A DNA stretch of 64,000 bases from Candidatus Sphingomonas phytovorans (lineage in GTDB: Bacteria; Pseudomonadota; Alphaproteobacteria; Sphingomonadales; Sphingomonadaceae), in assembly GCA_029202385.1 (NCBI GenBank), contig CP119314.1, forward strand, positions 5,011,001 through 5,075,000, read 5' to 3'. This document shows positions 8,861-19,739 of the stretch, piece by piece. Position 1 is the stretch's first letter, and every line of letters starts with the position of its first letter. The notes under the pieces were generated by a model. That model searched no databases and had not been told where the DNA came from. It was given only the letters and a program-made list of their open reading frames with translations. The translations under genes and the position numbers were made by a program.

Positions 8861-9145
8861 ATGACCGATACACCGCCAGACCGCCTGTCCTCCAACCCGC
8901 GCAGCCCGCATTTCGACGAAGCGAAGCTGTCGCGCGGGATCGGCATCCGCTTCAAGGGTGCCGAACGCCGCGACGTCGAGGAATATTCGATCTCCGAAGG
9001 CTGGATCCGCGTCGCGCTCGGCAAGAAGGTCGATCGCCACGGCCAGCCGCTCACGCTGAAGCTCAGCGGCCCGGTCGAGGCCTGGTTCGAGAATCCCGCC
9101 CCCGGCGCGGATGATGCTGCGGACGAGGACGGGGCGGAAGCGTAA
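8861..9145 (+). CDS. DUF3297 family protein
   Basis: A 94-residue acidic cytoplasmic protein matching the small DUF3297 family of proteobacteria: PDRLSSNPRSPHFDEA at the start, then IGIRFKGAERRDVEEYSISE and GWIRVALGKKVDRHGQPLT. The function is unknown. The C-terminus is an acidic tail (DDAADEDGAEA). It converges on the PEP-mutase-like gene with a gap of nine bases. Confidence 0.92.
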   Translation: MTDTPPDRLSSNPRSPHFDEAKLSRGIGIRFKGAERRDVEEYSISEGWIRVALGKKVDRHGQPLTLKLSGPVEAWFENPAPGADDAADEDGAEA

Positions 9146-9154
9146 GGCTCGCGC

Positions 9155-9910
9155 TCAGCGCCAGTCGAACGCTGCCTGCGCCGCCGCAGTCAGTGCGGCC
9201 ATCGCGGTGCGATAGGGGTTCGGCCCATGGCTGATCCGCGCGACGCCAGCACCAGCCACCTCCCGGGCACCCGGTGCGCCTGGAAAGGCCATGAAATTGA
9301 CCGGCAGCGATACTTCGCGGCAGACCCTGCCCAGCAGCGCGAGGTCGACCAGCCCGGGCACGAAAAAGCCGCTGGCGCCAGCATCGGCATAGGCCTTGCC
9401 CCGCGCGATCGCCGTGTCGGCCTTTTCCTCGTCATGAGTCGCCGGGGCGTTCTGAAGGAAGATGTCGGTGCGGGCGTTGATGAAGAAGGACGGGCCGGTG
9501 GCGGCGCGCATCGCCGCGATCCGTGCGACCTGGAAGTCGACCGGGTGCAGGCCTTCGCCGCCGACCACCTGATCCTCGAAATTGCACCCGATCGCGCCGG
9601 TCGCCGCCAGCCTGGAGGCATTGGCCGCCACCGCCTCGGGTTCGACGGCATAGCCGCCCTCGAAATCGATCGAGACCGGCAGGTCGACCGCGCCCGCGAT
9701 CCGGGTCGCGCCGGCCAGCGCGATCTCGAGCGGCAAGCCCTCGCCATCGCCATAGGCCTGCGCCGCCGCGACTGACCAGCTGCCGGTCGCGATCGCCTTG
9801 GCCCCGGCGCTCGCCACTGCGCGCGCGCTGCCCGCGTCCCAGGCATTGTACAGGATCAGCGGGTCGCCAGGCACATGCAACGCCGCGAAGGTTCTGAACT
9901 TGTCCTGCAT
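9155..9910 (-). CDS. Isocitrate lyase / PEP mutase superfamily enzyme
   Basis: A 251-residue TIM-barrel protein of the isocitrate lyase/PEP-mutase superfamily. Visible motifs are LYNAWDAGSARAV, the metal-binding SIDFEGGYA, GCNFEDQ, and INARTDIFL on the later strands, with HGPNPYR at the C-terminus. This subgroup is often annotated as carboxyvinyl-carboxyphosphonate phosphorylmutase or oxaloacetate decarboxylase-like. The classical lyase KKCGH motif is not visible, so the true reaction (C-C or P-C bond chemistry on a 2-oxoacid) is unresolved. Length is normal. Confidence 0.88.
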   Translation of the reverse strand: MQDKFRTFAALHVPGDPLILYNAWDAGSARAVASAGAKAIATGSWSVAAAQAYGDGEGLPLEIALAGATRIAGAVDLPVSIDFEGGYAVEPEAVAANASRLAATGAIGCNFEDQVVGGEGLHPVDFQVARIAAMRAATGPSFFINARTDIFLQNAPATHDEEKADTAIARGKAYADAGASGFFVPGLVDLALLGRVCREVSLPVNFMAFPGAPGAREVAGAGVARISHGPNPYRTAMAALTAAAQAAFDWR

Positions 9911-9939
9911 CTCTCGTCCCGACCCGACTTTGTTTTATC

Positions 9940-10752
9940 CTATCTGCGACCGAGCAGCCTCGCCGTCAATCGACGCAGGCGGCTGGGCGGCACCTGCGGA
10001 TACAGGCCGTCATAATGGGAGAACACTCCCGGATCGCGCGCGGCCCAGATTTCAAGCCGCCTCCGCTTGCCCTCGGTGGCGTGGTTGAAGCGCAGCCGGG
10101 TGTGAGGAAAGCCGCACGAGGCGAGCATCTGGCGCACGACGGTCTCCCCCGTCGGATACCAGGCGAGACCGTCGACGCCGGACATCAGCAGCGTTCGGCT
10201 TTCCGGATTCAGGATCAGCCCGTCCTGCTTCGCCGGGAACGTCTCGGTGTTGACGATCAGCACCTCCCGGGTCAGGTCGGCCGCGATCTTCAGCCCGGCG
10301 ACCGGATCGGGCAGATGATACAGGATGCCGCTGAACAGCGTTACGTCGAACGGTTTCAGGCCAAGCTCGGGCACGTCCGCCAGCGCGCATACGCCTGCAT
10401 CGATATCCGCGCTCGGCAGGCGGCCGGCCAGGAAATGCGCCTGGCGAATCCAGTGCTCGCGCACGTCGAAGCCGAAGCAGCGCCCGGCTCCCATCCGCCT
10501 GGCCGCGAACAGATAGCCGCCGGCATTGCACGCGCAGTCGAGAAATGACCGGCCCCGCAGTCCCTCGGGAAAGAGGTCGCCGAACGCCCGCGCGAATTTG
10601 GCGTAGGGATCGACGATGCTGGGCGTGCCGAGTGCTGGGTCCGGCTCGGGGCGATAGGCCGGGTCCCCGGTGCGGATGCCCGGCGCTATCTCGATATCAT
10701 GGTGCCACGGCCCAAGGCGGCGAATCTCCGCCCCAAGCTCATCCGTCGTCAT
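9940..10752 (-). CDS. SAM-dependent methyltransferase, CmoB/DUF1698-like
   Basis: A 270-residue class I methyltransferase. The SAM-binding motif I is FLDCACNAGGYLFAARRMGA (about residues 90-109), followed by GFDVREHWIRQA, LADVPE and a catalytic-strand region FDVTLFSGILYHLPDP. The YHLPDP and WIRQA positions resemble DUF1698/CmoB-type enzymes, but the protein lacks CmoB's N-terminal region and the substrate cannot be named. A basic tail ends RLTARLLGRR. It lies downstream of the two-component genes, 47 bases away, and may share their transcript. Confidence 0.82.
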   Translation of the reverse strand: MTTDELGAEIRRLGPWHHDIEIAPGIRTGDPAYRPEPDPALGTPSIVDPYAKFARAFGDLFPEGLRGRSFLDCACNAGGYLFAARRMGAGRCFGFDVREHWIRQAHFLAGRLPSADIDAGVCALADVPELGLKPFDVTLFSGILYHLPDPVAGLKIAADLTREVLIVNTETFPAKQDGLILNPESRTLLMSGVDGLAWYPTGETVVRQMLASCGFPHTRLRFNHATEGKRRRLEIWAARDPGVFSHYDGLYPQVPPSRLRRLTARLLGRR

Positions 10753-10799
10753 CGTGCGTGTCCCCCGGTTTCGTCGGGCCGGGGGCGCGACGTCGCGGC

Positions 10800-11600
10800 T
10801 TAATGCACGAAGCGCGCGACCACGTCACGATAGGAGCGCGAGACCTTCACCTGCGCGCCCGATCCAAGCACCAGGAAGCACTCGCCATTGGTGTGCGGCT
10901 TCACTTCCTTGACCAGGTCGAGATTGACGATGGTCGACCGGTGCACACGCTGGAAACGGCGCGGGTCGAGCCGTTTCTCCAGGTCCTTCATCGTCTCGCG
11001 CAGGATCAGCGTGTTGTCGCCGGTATAGATGCACATGTAATCGCCGGCCGCGTCGATCCGCTCGATCGTGTCGACATCGACCCGGAAGATCTGGCCGCGG
11101 TCCTTGATGTTGATCAGCTTCTCGAAGCGGTTGGCGGAAACCTGGTCGCCGCCGTCGGCAAGGTTCTCGACTGAATCCGGCGCCACCTCGGCCAGCACTT
11201 CCTTCAGCCGGTCGACCTCCTCGATGCCGCGCTTCTCCGCCAGCCGCTGCCGCACCCGGTCGAGCGTGTCGGCCAGCCGGGATTCCTCGACCGGCTTCAT
11301 CAGATAGTCGACCGCCTGCGCCTCGAAAGCCTTCAGCGCATGGTCGGAATAGGCGGTGACGAACACGAACAGCGGCGGTTCGACCTCCATCAGCCCCTGC
11401 ACCACCGAGAAGCCGTCGAAACCGGGCATCTGGATGTCGAGGAAGACGAGGTCGGGCTTGTGGGTCTTGATGGCGCGGATAGCCTCGCGCCCATTCTGGC
11501 ATTTGTCGATGATCTCGACATCCTCGTGCGCCTGGAGGCGAAGCTCGAGCCCCTGGATCGCCAGCGGTTCGTCATCCACCAATATCGTACGGATCGTCAT
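10800..11600 (-). CDS. LytTR-type response regulator
   Basis: A 266-residue response regulator. Residues 1-125 form the receiver domain, with the phospho-acceptor Asp in LVFLDIQMPGFDG, acidic residues DDEPL near the N-terminus and the switch Lys in DYLMKPV. A linker of about 40 residues follows, then a C-terminal LytTR DNA-binding domain (about 165-266: VDTIERIDAAGDYMCIYTG, RFQRVHRSTIVNLDLVKEV). Such regulators bind direct repeats upstream of targets. Its start overlaps the stop of the kinase gene by four bases (ATGA), so the pair is translationally coupled. Confidence 0.95.
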   Translation of the reverse strand: MTIRTILVDDEPLAIQGLELRLQAHEDVEIIDKCQNGREAIRAIKTHKPDLVFLDIQMPGFDGFSVVQGLMEVEPPLFVFVTAYSDHALKAFEAQAVDYLMKPVEESRLADTLDRVRQRLAEKRGIEEVDRLKEVLAEVAPDSVENLADGGDQVSANRFEKLINIKDRGQIFRVDVDTIERIDAAGDYMCIYTGDNTLILRETMKDLEKRLDPRRFQRVHRSTIVNLDLVKEVKPHTNGECFLVLGSGAQVKVSRSYRDVVARFVH

Positions 11601-12703
11601 GCTACCTCTCTAACCGGTTCCCCGAGCTGGAACGGAATCTCAATCTCGACCCCGAAGCCGCCCCCGGGAATGGAGCGGGTCTCGAAGCGGTGGTCGGGCC
11701 CATATGCCTGAGCGAGCCGCTCCCTTATATTGGCAAGCCCGACCCCGGTTGAAAGGCTTGGCCGTGCTTTCATTTCATTCAAGCCCGGTCCGGTGTCGGA
11801 TACGGCGATCTGCACCCGATCCCCGGCGAGCCGCGCGGTGACGGCGATTTCGGCGCCTTCCTCCTTGGGCGTGACGGCATATTTGATTGCGTTCTCGACC
11901 AGCGGCTGAAGCAGCAGCGACGGCAGTCGCGCCTTGGTGACTCGCGGATCGACCTCGAAGCTCGGGCGCAGCCTGTCCTCGAACCGCATCTTCTCGATCT
12001 CGAGATAGAGTTTCAGCGTCTCGACCTCCTGAGCGATCGTCACATGCGCGGTCGGCTCGTTGGCCAGCGTATAGCGCAGGAAGGAGGACAGCCGGCTCAG
12101 CATCGCGTTCGCCCGCTCGGTCTGCTTCAGCAGCACCAGCGTCGAGATGGAGTTAAGCGTGTTGAACAGGAAATGCGGGTTGAGCTGGTAGCGCAGCATC
12201 GCCAGCTGCGCGGAGCTCGCCGTATTCTCCAGCGCCGCCAGCTGGTCGATCTGCTCTTCGACGATCAGGTAGAAATTGATCCCGAAATACAGCGCCGACC
12301 AGCCCGCCAGCACGGTGAAATTAAGGAACACCGTGCCCAGCACCAAGCTGACGTTCAGGCCCGGATTGGCCATCTTGATGAACGAGAAGGAAAAGGCGTC
12401 GAGCACCGCGTAAAGTACTGTCGCGGCGCCCAGCGTCAGGATCGTCAGGATCACCGCCGCGATGCGCGGCTGGCGCCGGTAATAATGATAGAGCGTCGAG
12501 AGTAGCAGCGTGATGCAATAGCCGATGATCGATTCGACCACGACGAGCAGCGTCGCCGTCAGGTCGAGCCCGTTGGAGATGCTGGAGACGCTGCGCAGGA
12601 TCAGATAGCCGGTCCAGCCAGCCGCCTGCAGCCGCCAGAAGGCACGACTCTTGTCTTCGAAAAAGGGCCGCGAAAAGATCGCGGGCTTGGTGAACAGCGG
12701 CAT
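11597..12703 (-). CDS. LytS-like sensor histidine kinase (His_kinase/PF06580 type)
   Basis: A 368-residue membrane kinase. Four or five hydrophobic segments fill residues about 20-150, without an obvious extracytoplasmic sensor domain. Then comes the dimerisation/phospho-acceptor signature LRYQLNPHFLFNTLNSIST and an ATPase domain with N-box LVENAIKYAV, G1 DTGPGL and G2 TGVGLANIRERL. It partners the LytTR regulator. I chose the ATG at 12703 (MPLFTKP); the longer open frame runs through an intergenic repeat element that is not coding. The signal sensed is unknown. Confidence 0.92.
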   Translation of the reverse strand: MPLFTKPAIFSRPFFEDKSRAFWRLQAAGWTGYLILRSVSSISNGLDLTATLLVVVESIIGYCITLLLSTLYHYYRRQPRIAAVILTILTLGAATVLYAVLDAFSFSFIKMANPGLNVSLVLGTVFLNFTVLAGWSALYFGINFYLIVEEQIDQLAALENTASSAQLAMLRYQLNPHFLFNTLNSISTLVLLKQTERANAMLSRLSSFLRYTLANEPTAHVTIAQEVETLKLYLEIEKMRFEDRLRPSFEVDPRVTKARLPSLLLQPLVENAIKYAVTPKEEGAEIAVTARLAGDRVQIAVSDTGPGLNEMKARPSLSTGVGLANIRERLAQAYGPDHRFETRSIPGGGFGVEIEIPFQLGEPVREVA

Positions 12704-12781
12704 GGGCGGGGGTCTTAACCCGACTGGGACCGATGCGCAAAGTGCGGTGGGGTGGGGTAAGGCTGTTGGATGCGCGAAGCT

Positions 12782-13011
12782 CTTTCTCCCTCTCCCTCTG
12801 GGGGAGAGGGAAGGGGCCCGCTGCCGGAAGCAGTGGGAAGGGTGAGGGGGACACTCGCGAATGTCCCGAACCTCACTCCCCCTCATCCGGGGCTACGCGG
12901 CACCAGTTTTGTCGAGCCTCGGACAAAACATGCTCCCAGCATGTTTTAGAAATGCCCGGGGCGCATTTCGACCCGAGGCTCGACAAAACTCCCACAAGGG
13001 GAGAAGGAAGA
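12782..13011. repeat. Intergenic palindromic repeat, copy 1 (with insertion)
   Basis: An imperfect palindromic element with left edge CTCCCTCTCCC, then GGGAGAGGGAAGGGGCCC, an internal inverted pair GAAGGGTGAGGGGGAC / CCTCACTCCCCCTCATCC, and right edge TTCTCCC-like CACAAGGGGAGAAGGA. A second copy with the same order lies at 39947-40108. Copy 1 is longer because it holds an extra nested palindrome at 12907-12988. It lies between the histidine kinase and the HD gene. Confidence 0.8.
12907..12988. repeat. Nested cloverleaf-like palindrome inside repeat copy 1
   Basis: A perfect 16-bp outer stem (TTTTGTCGAGCCTCGG at 12907-12922 with its complement at 12973-12988) encloses two smaller hairpins: AAAACATGCT (12925-12934) with AGCATGTTTT (12938-12947), and GAAATGC (12950-12956) with GCATTTC (12963-12969). 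The equivalent site of copy 2 lacks it, so it looks like a separate REP-type unit inserted in the larger repeat. Confidence 0.8.
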
Positions 13012-13059
13012 AGCGCGAACGGGATGCAAAAGCCCGGCAGAACTGAGGAGAGAGAAGCC

Positions 13060-13641
13060 ATGACCCAGCATCAGGACCGCGCCCAGTTCACCGCGATGGT
13101 GGAGGGCACCCAGCAGGACTGGAACATCATCGGCGGCCATTTCCGCGATTTCGCGAAGGAACTGCCCGCCCGCGTGCTGACTCATCTCAAGCTGCTGGAG
13201 GGCGATTTCGGCGGCTTCCCGGTCGATCGCCTCGAACATTCCCTCCAGACCGCGACTCGCGCCCATCGTGACGGGCGGGACGAGGCCTATGTGGTGATGG
13301 CGCTGCTCCACGACATCGGCGACACGCTCGGAACGTTTAACCATCCGGAGATCGGCGCGGCGATGCTCCGCCCCTTCGTGTCGGAGGAGGTGCACTGGAT
13401 CGCCAACACCCACGGCGTGTTCCAGGGCTATTATTTCTTCCACTATCTCGGGATGGACCGGGATCTGCGCGAGAATTATCGGGGCCACCAGCATTTCGAG
13501 GCCTGCGCCGAATTCTGCGAGAAATACGACCAGTCGGCCTTCGACCCGACGTACGAAAGCGCACCGCTGAGCTTCTTCGAGCCGATGGTCGGACGCGTGT
13601 TCTCGCGGCCGCTCAACTCGGTCTATGCGAAGGTTGTTTGA
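13060..13641 (+). CDS. HD-domain phosphohydrolase-like protein
   Basis: A 193-residue protein of the HD superfamily: LEHSLQTATRAHRDGRDEAY provides the first His, MALLHDIGDTLG the HD pair, and NHPEIGAAMLRPF and VHWIANTHGVFQGYYFFHYL the later helices. The family includes metal-dependent phosphohydrolases acting on nucleotides and inositol-type oxygenases. The combination of HSLQTA, LLHDIGD and HG resembles the phosphonate/inositol-oxygenase-like branch, but I would not name a substrate. The ATG at 13060 follows GAGGAGAG. Length fits a single domain. Confidence 0.8.
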   Translation: MTQHQDRAQFTAMVEGTQQDWNIIGGHFRDFAKELPARVLTHLKLLEGDFGGFPVDRLEHSLQTATRAHRDGRDEAYVVMALLHDIGDTLGTFNHPEIGAAMLRPFVSEEVHWIANTHGVFQGYYFFHYLGMDRDLRENYRGHQHFEACAEFCEKYDQSAFDPTYESAPLSFFEPMVGRVFSRPLNSVYAKVV

Positions 13642-14057
13642 CGGGCGAATTTTGTCCAACGATATGCCAAGCGAAAGTCGCTACCGTGACGAACGCTTGA
13701 ACGAGGCGGTGTTCCGCGCCTTGCCTGGTTCGCGACGTCGTGAGTCGGGTCGAGCAACGCAATAGCAAGCATCTGTGCTGCTGCGGGCGGCGGTTGTTTT
13801 TGTTTGACCGGGGCCGGTGCCTCTTCGATGGCAAGAGCGAGGTCGTCGAGTTGCCCTTTGTGAATCAAGCGGCTGGCGAATTGGGAGGACCGCTCTACCT
13901 TATCTCTTAAGAATGGTGTGCGCCGTCCGATGAGCATTCTCATCGTCGCACGATCTCGCGAGAAGCGGAATCTCAATAGACTCTATCTGTCCCAATCGAC
14001 TCACTATGTGCTGTCCGCAGCCACGGCTGTGCGGTTTCAGTATACCAAGACAGAAAA
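13642..14057. other. Intergenic region without a convincing gene
   Basis: About 415 bases between the HD gene and the terminator of the TonB receptor. A 117-codon minus-strand frame (13623-13976) overlaps the end of the HD gene and encodes a basic, Pro/Gln-containing peptide with no recognisable motif. I see no ribosome site that supports it. Local GC is lower than in flanking genes, so this may be old degraded sequence. Confidence 0.45.
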
Positions 14058-14081
14058 CCGCCGCCCCTTTCGGGGCGGCGG
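14058..14081 (-). terminator. Rho-independent terminator of the TonB-dependent receptor
   Basis: A perfect GC-rich stem (CCGCCGCCCC with GGGGCGGCGG, loop TTTC). Read on the minus strand it is followed by TTTTCTG, 30 bases after the receptor's stop codon. The other side also has CTTCTGTTTT, so it may work in both directions. Confidence 0.9.
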
Positions 14082-14111
14082 CTTCTGTTTTGCAGTCGGG
14101 AGCAGCTGGTC

Positions 14112-16880
14112 TTAGAGACCGATCTGCAGCGTGCCAGTGATCGAGCGCGGCGTACCGATGACGGCATTGCCGATCGAGAAGCGGTTGGGCAGGCCAACGA
14201 AGCCGTTCGAGCCGCTCAGGCCGCCGATGTAGACCTTGTCGAACAGGTTGCCGACGTTGATCTGGAAGAACGTCTTTTCCTTGTGGAGCAGCTTGCCGAT
14301 GTTGAAGCGGAGGTCGAGATCCACGACCGTATAGCCGGGAATCTTCGCGCCATAAATCTGCACCGGGGTGACGCCCGAGGCGCAGAGGCCGCCGACAGTC
14401 GACGAGCAGGTGATCACGGGCAGGTTTTCGTCGTTGACGTAGCGAGCACCGGTGTATTTCGCTTGGGCGCCTAGGTCGAACAGGCCGATCGTGCCCTGCA
14501 CACGGCTACCGAACATCCAGTCAGGCGAGCCGCCCTCGCGCTTCCCGGCGGTCTGGAAGTAGTTGATCGTGGTGGTCGTTACGCCACCCGCTGTGGTGGT
14601 GATGCGACCTGCTTCGAGATTGTCCTTGATCTTGGAGTGCAGGTACGACCCGAACACATAAACGAGAACTTCGCGCACCGGACGATAGGCCACCGAGGCA
14701 TCGAAACCGTACTTATCGACCGAGCCGAGGTTACGGTAGATGCTGGTGTCGCTCTCGATATCATACACGGACACCGTGCGGTTCTGGAACTTGGTGTACC
14801 AGCCGGCGAGCTGCGCCTGGATCTTGCTCGTCGTATAGCGCACGCCCAGATCGAAGCTATCCGTCGTCTCGGGCTTTGGCGTCGCCTGTGGCGAACCGGC
14901 CGCATAATAGAAGGAATTGTAGAGGTTGTCCGTGCTGGGCACCGACAGACCCTTGGCGTAGCTGGCAAAGACGCTGGCGGACGAGGTGAAGTTATAGGTC
15001 AGACCGATATTCGGGAGCACGCGGTTATAGTTCAGGATACGCTTCTGCGGCGGAGCGAAGCCGACCACGCAAGCGGCGCTAAGTTGTGCGCAAGACGACC
15101 CGGCAACCACAGGGCGATTCACACCGTTCACGGTTGTGACGTTAGGCCCGAAATAGGTGTAGGGATTAGCTGCCGCATAGGTGGCAACCTGGCTCGGCGA
15201 CACGCAGGAAACGTTGCCGTTGGCTGCAACCGTGAAGCAATTCTGGTTGAGTTCACGACGGAAGAACGGCGCGCGGACGCCGATCACAGCGGTAAGCGCG
15301 TTGTCGAAGAACTTGCCACGATACTCGCCCGACACCTGGTTCAGGATCGCATAGGACAGGCGATCGCGCTTTTCGAGCGGTGCGCCGGTCGCGTCCCGAA
15401 CGCCATTGTTGACCGGGAAGACGTCGAACGGTTCGCCATTCAATTGCAGCAGCCCGACTTCGCCAGTTTGCCGATGGCGGCCATAATCGAAGGTATAGGT
15501 CAGGCGGATACGGTTATTCTCGTCGATTTCGTAGGCGAGGCCGGCGACCGAGACGTAGCGACGCGTCTGAGTCTGGCTCGGTGCTATGCCGGTGACCGTA
15601 GTCGCAGGGTTGACCACCCCGTTTCCGTCCAGATCACGACCCGTGTAATAGGCAAAGCCGCCGGGGGAGCCGTTGCCCGTGTTGCCGGTGGTGTTGATGA
15701 CGCCGGTAACGCTGCCAGGGCCGCAATTGAAATTGGTGGTGCTGCCCAGGTTGGCGCAGCCTTCGCGGAGCGTGACGGTGCCGCCGCCATTCGCCTTCGT
15801 ATATTGATAGCTGGCATCCAGGGTGAACACGAGCTTGTCGGTCAGTGTGAAGCGCGAACCGAAGCGGACGTTGCCGGTGTTTGACGGGTTGTACCGGCGG
15901 TCGAATTCCGTGCCGCAGGCCGCGCCTGCAGTGGACCCGCTCGGCGGCGTCGGACCGCCGATCACGCAAGGATAGTTGATGGTGTAGAAGCGCTCGGCTG
16001 CCGTCAACGGCGCGCGGTTGCTCGAGTTCGGGCCTACGACGCGGCCTGGGCTTGCGTCGGTGCGCAGTGGCACCGAGCCGAGGAAGTTGTTGCGATTCTC
16101 GTTCCACTGGCCGGCCAGCGAGATGAAGTCGCCGTTGCTGCCGAGATCCTTGTAGATGCGAGCGTTATATTGTTGCTTCCGCAGGCGGCTATAGTTGCTG
16201 AAGGGGTTGTTCGCGTCAATGCTCGAGCCGGAGAAGAAGGCGCGAACGCCGGTGTTCCCGATATAACCGGTATCGACCATGCCGAAGACGCGGAAAATCT
16301 GGCGGGTCAGAGGGTCGCCATCGCCCGCATATTGGCCATAGGTTCCGCTCATCATCGCGCCAAACTCTTTGCTCGGCACGCGCGTGCGGATGTTGACGGT
16401 GCCGCCAACGGCAGATGCGGTCGGGCTGTCGACGTCGGTCGTGCCGAGATTGACACTGACCGACTCCAGGGTCTCTGGATCCTGCTGCTGGTTCGAATAG
16501 ATCGCGTAGTTGCCCGTGTCGTTCAGCGGGACACCATCAAGCGTCTGCGAAATACGCGTGCTGTCGAAGCCCCGGATGGTGAACGTGCCGCCGGCCGCGC
16601 CGGTTGCGTCGTTGTTCTGAAAGCTGACGCCGGGGACCAGGTTGATGATCTCGTTGACGGTCTGGCCCGGACGCTGGCGGCCGATCAGCTCAGCGCTGAT
16701 GGTGACACGCGACTTGGGAACGTCGGGGACCACTACGCCACCAATGCCTTTCGAAGCGTTCGACGCGGTGACGACGATGTCGCCCTGATCGAAGTCCACC
16801 GAGCCGCTCGACTGCGCGAACGCGGCGCTCGGGAGGATCAGCGCCGCTACCGCAACGCTTAGATATAGATTGTGTCGCAT
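14112..16880 (-). CDS. TonB-dependent outer-membrane receptor
   Basis: A 922-residue outer-membrane receptor. The signal peptide runs to about residue 23 (ILPSAAFA-QSS). A plug domain at about 50-165 has GQTVNEIINLVPGVSF, FTIRGFDSTRISQTLDGVPL and VGGTVNIRTRVPSKEFG. A 22-strand-type barrel follows, with TonB-box-like material near DIVVTAS. The final residue is Leu rather than the common Phe. The substrate is not evident; no neighbouring transport, siderophore or glycan gene fixes it. The ATG at 16880 was chosen for the signal peptide and an upstream AAAGGGGA. About 150 bases of leader separate it from ligA. Confidence 0.95.
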   Translation of the reverse strand: MRHNLYLSVAVAALILPSAAFAQSSGSVDFDQGDIVVTASNASKGIGGVVVPDVPKSRVTISAELIGRQRPGQTVNEIINLVPGVSFQNNDATGAAGGTFTIRGFDSTRISQTLDGVPLNDTGNYAIYSNQQQDPETLESVSVNLGTTDVDSPTASAVGGTVNIRTRVPSKEFGAMMSGTYGQYAGDGDPLTRQIFRVFGMVDTGYIGNTGVRAFFSGSSIDANNPFSNYSRLRKQQYNARIYKDLGSNGDFISLAGQWNENRNNFLGSVPLRTDASPGRVVGPNSSNRAPLTAAERFYTINYPCVIGGPTPPSGSTAGAACGTEFDRRYNPSNTGNVRFGSRFTLTDKLVFTLDASYQYTKANGGGTVTLREGCANLGSTTNFNCGPGSVTGVINTTGNTGNGSPGGFAYYTGRDLDGNGVVNPATTVTGIAPSQTQTRRYVSVAGLAYEIDENNRIRLTYTFDYGRHRQTGEVGLLQLNGEPFDVFPVNNGVRDATGAPLEKRDRLSYAILNQVSGEYRGKFFDNALTAVIGVRAPFFRRELNQNCFTVAANGNVSCVSPSQVATYAAANPYTYFGPNVTTVNGVNRPVVAGSSCAQLSAACVVGFAPPQKRILNYNRVLPNIGLTYNFTSSASVFASYAKGLSVPSTDNLYNSFYYAAGSPQATPKPETTDSFDLGVRYTTSKIQAQLAGWYTKFQNRTVSVYDIESDTSIYRNLGSVDKYGFDASVAYRPVREVLVYVFGSYLHSKIKDNLEAGRITTTAGGVTTTTINYFQTAGKREGGSPDWMFGSRVQGTIGLFDLGAQAKYTGARYVNDENLPVITCSSTVGGLCASGVTPVQIYGAKIPGYTVVDLDLRFNIGKLLHKEKTFFQINVGNLFDKVYIGGLSGSNGFVGLPNRFSIGNAVIGTPRSITGTLQIGL

Positions 16881-17028
16881 GATTTTCCCCTTTGAGGCGT
16901 CAGTCGCAAGAATGCGCGGCGATTCCGCCGTCGCTGGCCCCCATGCGACTCGAATATTTCGGATAAATGACATGGGGGATTCTTCAAGTAGGGCGCAGCA
17001 TTCGCTTATGCTGCGTTGCAAAAAAGCA

Positions 17029-19462
<2,434 letters not shown>

Positions 19463-19669
19463 CTAATCGTCTTCCATCATCTCCGCGACCATCTTGGCCT
19501 CTTCGTTGACTGATCGCCGCTCGGCGGTCTTCTCGGCGCGGCTTGCCATCTCGTCCCAGGCTTTTGCCGCGCGCAGCCAGCGGGAACGGACATTGTCCAG
19601 GGTTGCGGCATTCGCATCGGCTTCCGCCTGACGGGCGCGATCGCGATAGAACAGGGCGGTGGTGCTCGT
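19463..19669 (-). CDS. Small conserved-looking helical protein with probable ACG start
   Basis: I translated this by hand: 68 residues from ACG at 19669 to TAG at 19463. The product starts with (M)STTALFYRDRARQAEADA, continues NAATLDNVRSRWLRAAKAW, and ends VAEMMEDD. It resembles small sphingomonad proteins with the pattern FYR-RA-A-ADA-A-TLDNVR--WLRA--AW--MA-RAE--E. No ATG, GTG or TTG exists in this frame upstream, but GGAGAAG sits four bases before ACG-AGC-ACC, exactly where an ATG would be expected. So either ACG initiates weakly or the start codon has mutated. It lies just after the cold-shock terminator. Function unknown. Confidence 0.6.
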   Translation of the reverse strand, partial: TSTTALFYRDRARQAEADANAATLDNVRSRWLRAAKAWDEMASRAEKTAERRSVNEEAKMVAEMMEDD

Positions 19670-19706
19670 ACGACTTCTCCGCGAATTCGTTAGGGCGGAA
19701 GGGAAG

Positions 19707-19730
19707 GGGCGCCGGCTTGGGCCGGCGCCC
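19707..19730 (-). terminator. Terminator-like hairpin after the cold-shock gene
   Basis: A perfect 10-bp stem, GGGCGCCGGC (19707-19716) with GCCGGCGCCC (19721-19730), loop TTGG, lies 10 bases downstream of the cold-shock stop on the minus strand and is followed by a pyrimidine run CCTTCCCTTCC. It probably ends the csp transcript. Confidence 0.7.
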
Positions 19731-19739
19731 GCCCGTCAC

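Noticed and set aside
12704..12886. N-terminal extension of the histidine kinase
   Set aside because: It reads through the intergenic palindromic repeat into Pro/Arg-rich nonsense. The conserved protein starts at 12703.
13623..13976. A 117-codon minus-strand frame next to the HD gene
   Set aside because: It overlaps the HD gene's end and has no motif and no ribosome site. It may be degraded sequence, not enough to call a gene.
16881..17028. Possible riboswitch in the leader of the TonB-dependent receptor
   Set aside because: I looked for a cobalamin- or TPP-type core and saw none. The leader is short and has no conserved box.
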